NCBI GenBank assembly: GCA_938034705.1
Contig: CALHMG010000151.1
Location: 1 to 33,755 of the forward strand
Reading direction: 5' to 3'
From: an uncultured Gammaproteobacteria bacterium
Lineage (GTDB): Bacteria > Pseudomonadota > Gammaproteobacteria > Arenicellales > CALHMG01
Length of the DNA stretch: 33,755 nt
Part shown: positions 32,840 through 33,755 of the stretch, one piece after another
Layout of the letters: the number at the start of each line of letters is the position of its first letter
Position numbering within the stretch: the stretch's first letter is position 1
Made by a program: the position numbers and the translations under genes
Notes under the pieces: model-generated
The model's input: the letters and a program-made list of their open reading frames with translations, nothing else
Database searches by the model: none
Told to the model about the DNA's origin: nothing

Positions 32840-33721
32840 CTACTGGCTAAGAGCCTGTGCCACGGTGTCGGCGAATCGGGAGACATCGCTGATATGCACA
32901 ACGCCAGCATTTTCGAGCGCCTGAATTTTTGCGTGAGCGTCACCGATGCCGCGACTGACGATGGCGCCTGCGTGTCCCATCCGTTTTTCCCGTGGCGCGT
33001 GTCTCCCTGCAATGTGCGCGAAAACAGGCTTCGTATTTTCGGATGTTCGCGACAGCAGAACTTCTGCAAGCTCCTCCTCAGCCGTCCCACCGATTTCGCC
33101 GATCACGACAATGGCGTCAGTGCCCGGTTCGTCAAACAGTTCAATGACCGCATCCGAGAGTGAATATCCGGTAACAGGATCGGCGCCGACGCCAACACAG
33201 ACAGATTGCCCGATCCCTCTGGAAGTCAGTTGATCAACGATTTCGTAACACAGGGTTCCTGATCGAGTGACAACACCGACGCGTCCGTGACTGAAGACGC
33301 TTGCCGGCATGATGCCGAGCAAACACTTGCCTGGAACGATAATGCCAGGACAATTCGGGCCTACGACTTTGGTCTTTACCGCGGGTGTTCGCAGAATCCT
33401 GCTGATCCGCAACATGTCGTGGACCGCGATGCCTTCACCAGGAGCGACGACAAGAGGCAGGTTTTCATTGACCGATTCAATAATCGCCTGGGTCGATGCT
33501 GGCGCCGGCACAAACACGATGCTCGCATTCGCGTTGGTCTGCGCAACGGCCTCGCTCACTGTATCAAACACCGGTAGTCCAAGGTGTGTCTGTCCACCTT
33601 TGCCAGGAGTCACGCCGCCCACGATTTGCGTACCGGCTTCGATAGCGGTTGCCGAAAATTCAGTTCCCCGGCTGCCCGTAAAACCCTGGACGATAACGCG
33701 GGTGTCGTTTGCGATTAACAT
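32840..33721 (-). CDS. SucD-like CoA ligase alpha subunit (succinyl-CoA or malate-CoA ligase type)
   Basis: 293 residues, the usual length. The CoA-binding start GFTGSRGTEFS, GGVTPGKGG and GPNCPGI are followed by the phospho-histidine His250 in KRMGHAGAIVSRG. The enzyme would form an acyl-CoA from a dicarboxylate with ATP or GTP, together with a beta subunit. That partner gene should lie just upstream, beyond the right edge. Several blocks differ from housekeeping SucD (for example APGEGIAVHDM in the second half of the CoA domain), so it may be a paralogue, for example of the malate thiokinase (MtkB) kind. The LysR gene follows 133 bp downstream on the same strand. Confidence 0.85.
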   Translation of the reverse strand: MLIANDTRVIVQGFTGSRGTEFSATAIEAGTQIVGGVTPGKGGQTHLGLPVFDTVSEAVAQTNANASIVFVPAPASTQAIIESVNENLPLVVAPGEGIAVHDMLRISRILRTPAVKTKVVGPNCPGIIVPGKCLLGIMPASVFSHGRVGVVTRSGTLCYEIVDQLTSRGIGQSVCVGVGADPVTGYSLSDAVIELFDEPGTDAIVVIGEIGGTAEEELAEVLLSRTSENTKPVFAHIAGRHAPREKRMGHAGAIVSRGIGDAHAKIQALENAGVVHISDVSRFADTVAQALSQ

Positions 33722-33755
33722 GTCGTGTGGCTGCCGGTGATCCGGGTCAACGCCG
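33722..33755. other. Right edge: probable 3' end of an upstream gene
   Basis: Only 34 bases lie upstream of the SucD-like start. Reading the minus strand, one frame stops at TGA and another runs through to a TAA that overlaps the start region of the SucD-like gene. Either could be the end of a beta-subunit gene. Nothing more can be said. Confidence 0.3.

Noticed and set aside
32707-33090. 128-residue N-terminal extension of the LysR protein
   Set aside because: It overlaps the SucD-like gene in another frame and has no LysR-like sequence; the TTG at 32706 has a ribosome binding site and fits the family length.

Overview
The window looks like a chromosomal segment of a GC-rich marine-type member of the Pseudomonadota. 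A gammaproteobacterium is my best guess: a close endonuclease VIII (Nei) homologue is present, and the gene set is dominated by catabolism of N-methylated and other nitrogenous small molecules. The taxonomic call is an inference from gene content only. About 25 protein genes are packed tightly. I see no rRNA, tRNA, CRISPR array, transposase or phage gene, and no convincing pseudogene.

Layout. (a) 1-4597, minus strand: a two-gene NAD-dependent formate dehydrogenase operon, with a beta subunit that fuses the FdsG and FdsB parts. It ends in a tandemly duplicated hairpin element (1-150) that overlaps the fdsA stop codon. (b) 4598-5230: a 633-bp intergenic region with a strong sigma70-like promoter and a long, hairpin-rich leader. 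(c) 5231-9529, plus strand: a trimeric autotransporter adhesin with a strictly periodic head and a stalk of 62 uninterrupted 'IxxNxxx' heptads, followed by a secreted Sel1-repeat/SPOR-like protein. (d) 9639-15160: a DHDPS/NAL-family lyase, a small lipoprotein, a PhnD-like binding-protein homologue, an extended SDR overlapping a GMC oxidoreductase, and nei. (e) 15227-23300, minus strand: an operon of two dimethylglycine/sarcosine-dehydrogenase-like flavoproteins, an MttB-family methyltransferase without pyrrolysine, and a UxaA/GarD-like dehydratase. (f) 23310-25456, plus strand: a class III aminotransferase translationally coupled to a non-haem iron oxygenase of the ArpA/HalD/BesD type. (g) 25460-27429, minus strand: a guanidino hydrolase (agmatinase family), a 4-oxalocrotonate-tautomerase-like protein and an alpha/beta hydrolase. 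(h) 27658-28956, plus strand: an ornithine-cyclodeaminase-family protein and a [2Fe-2S] ferredoxin. (i) 28974-33721, minus strand: a SucD-like CoA ligase alpha subunit, a LysR regulator, a Rieske oxygenase and a glutamine-synthetase-like ligase.

How the genes may work together (inference). Regions e-i read as a catabolic island for methylated amines, betaines or guanidino/amino compounds. The Rieske oxygenase with its ferredoxin, the MttB protein and the two folate-dependent demethylases can strip N-methyl groups. The aminotransferase, cyclodeaminase-family enzyme, guanidino hydrolase and GS-like ligase would process the amino skeleton. Methyl groups released by the DMGDH-type enzymes as methylene-tetrahydrofolate would finally reach formate, which the Fds complex oxidises to CO2 with NADH formation. 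The actual substrate cannot be read from sequence alone.
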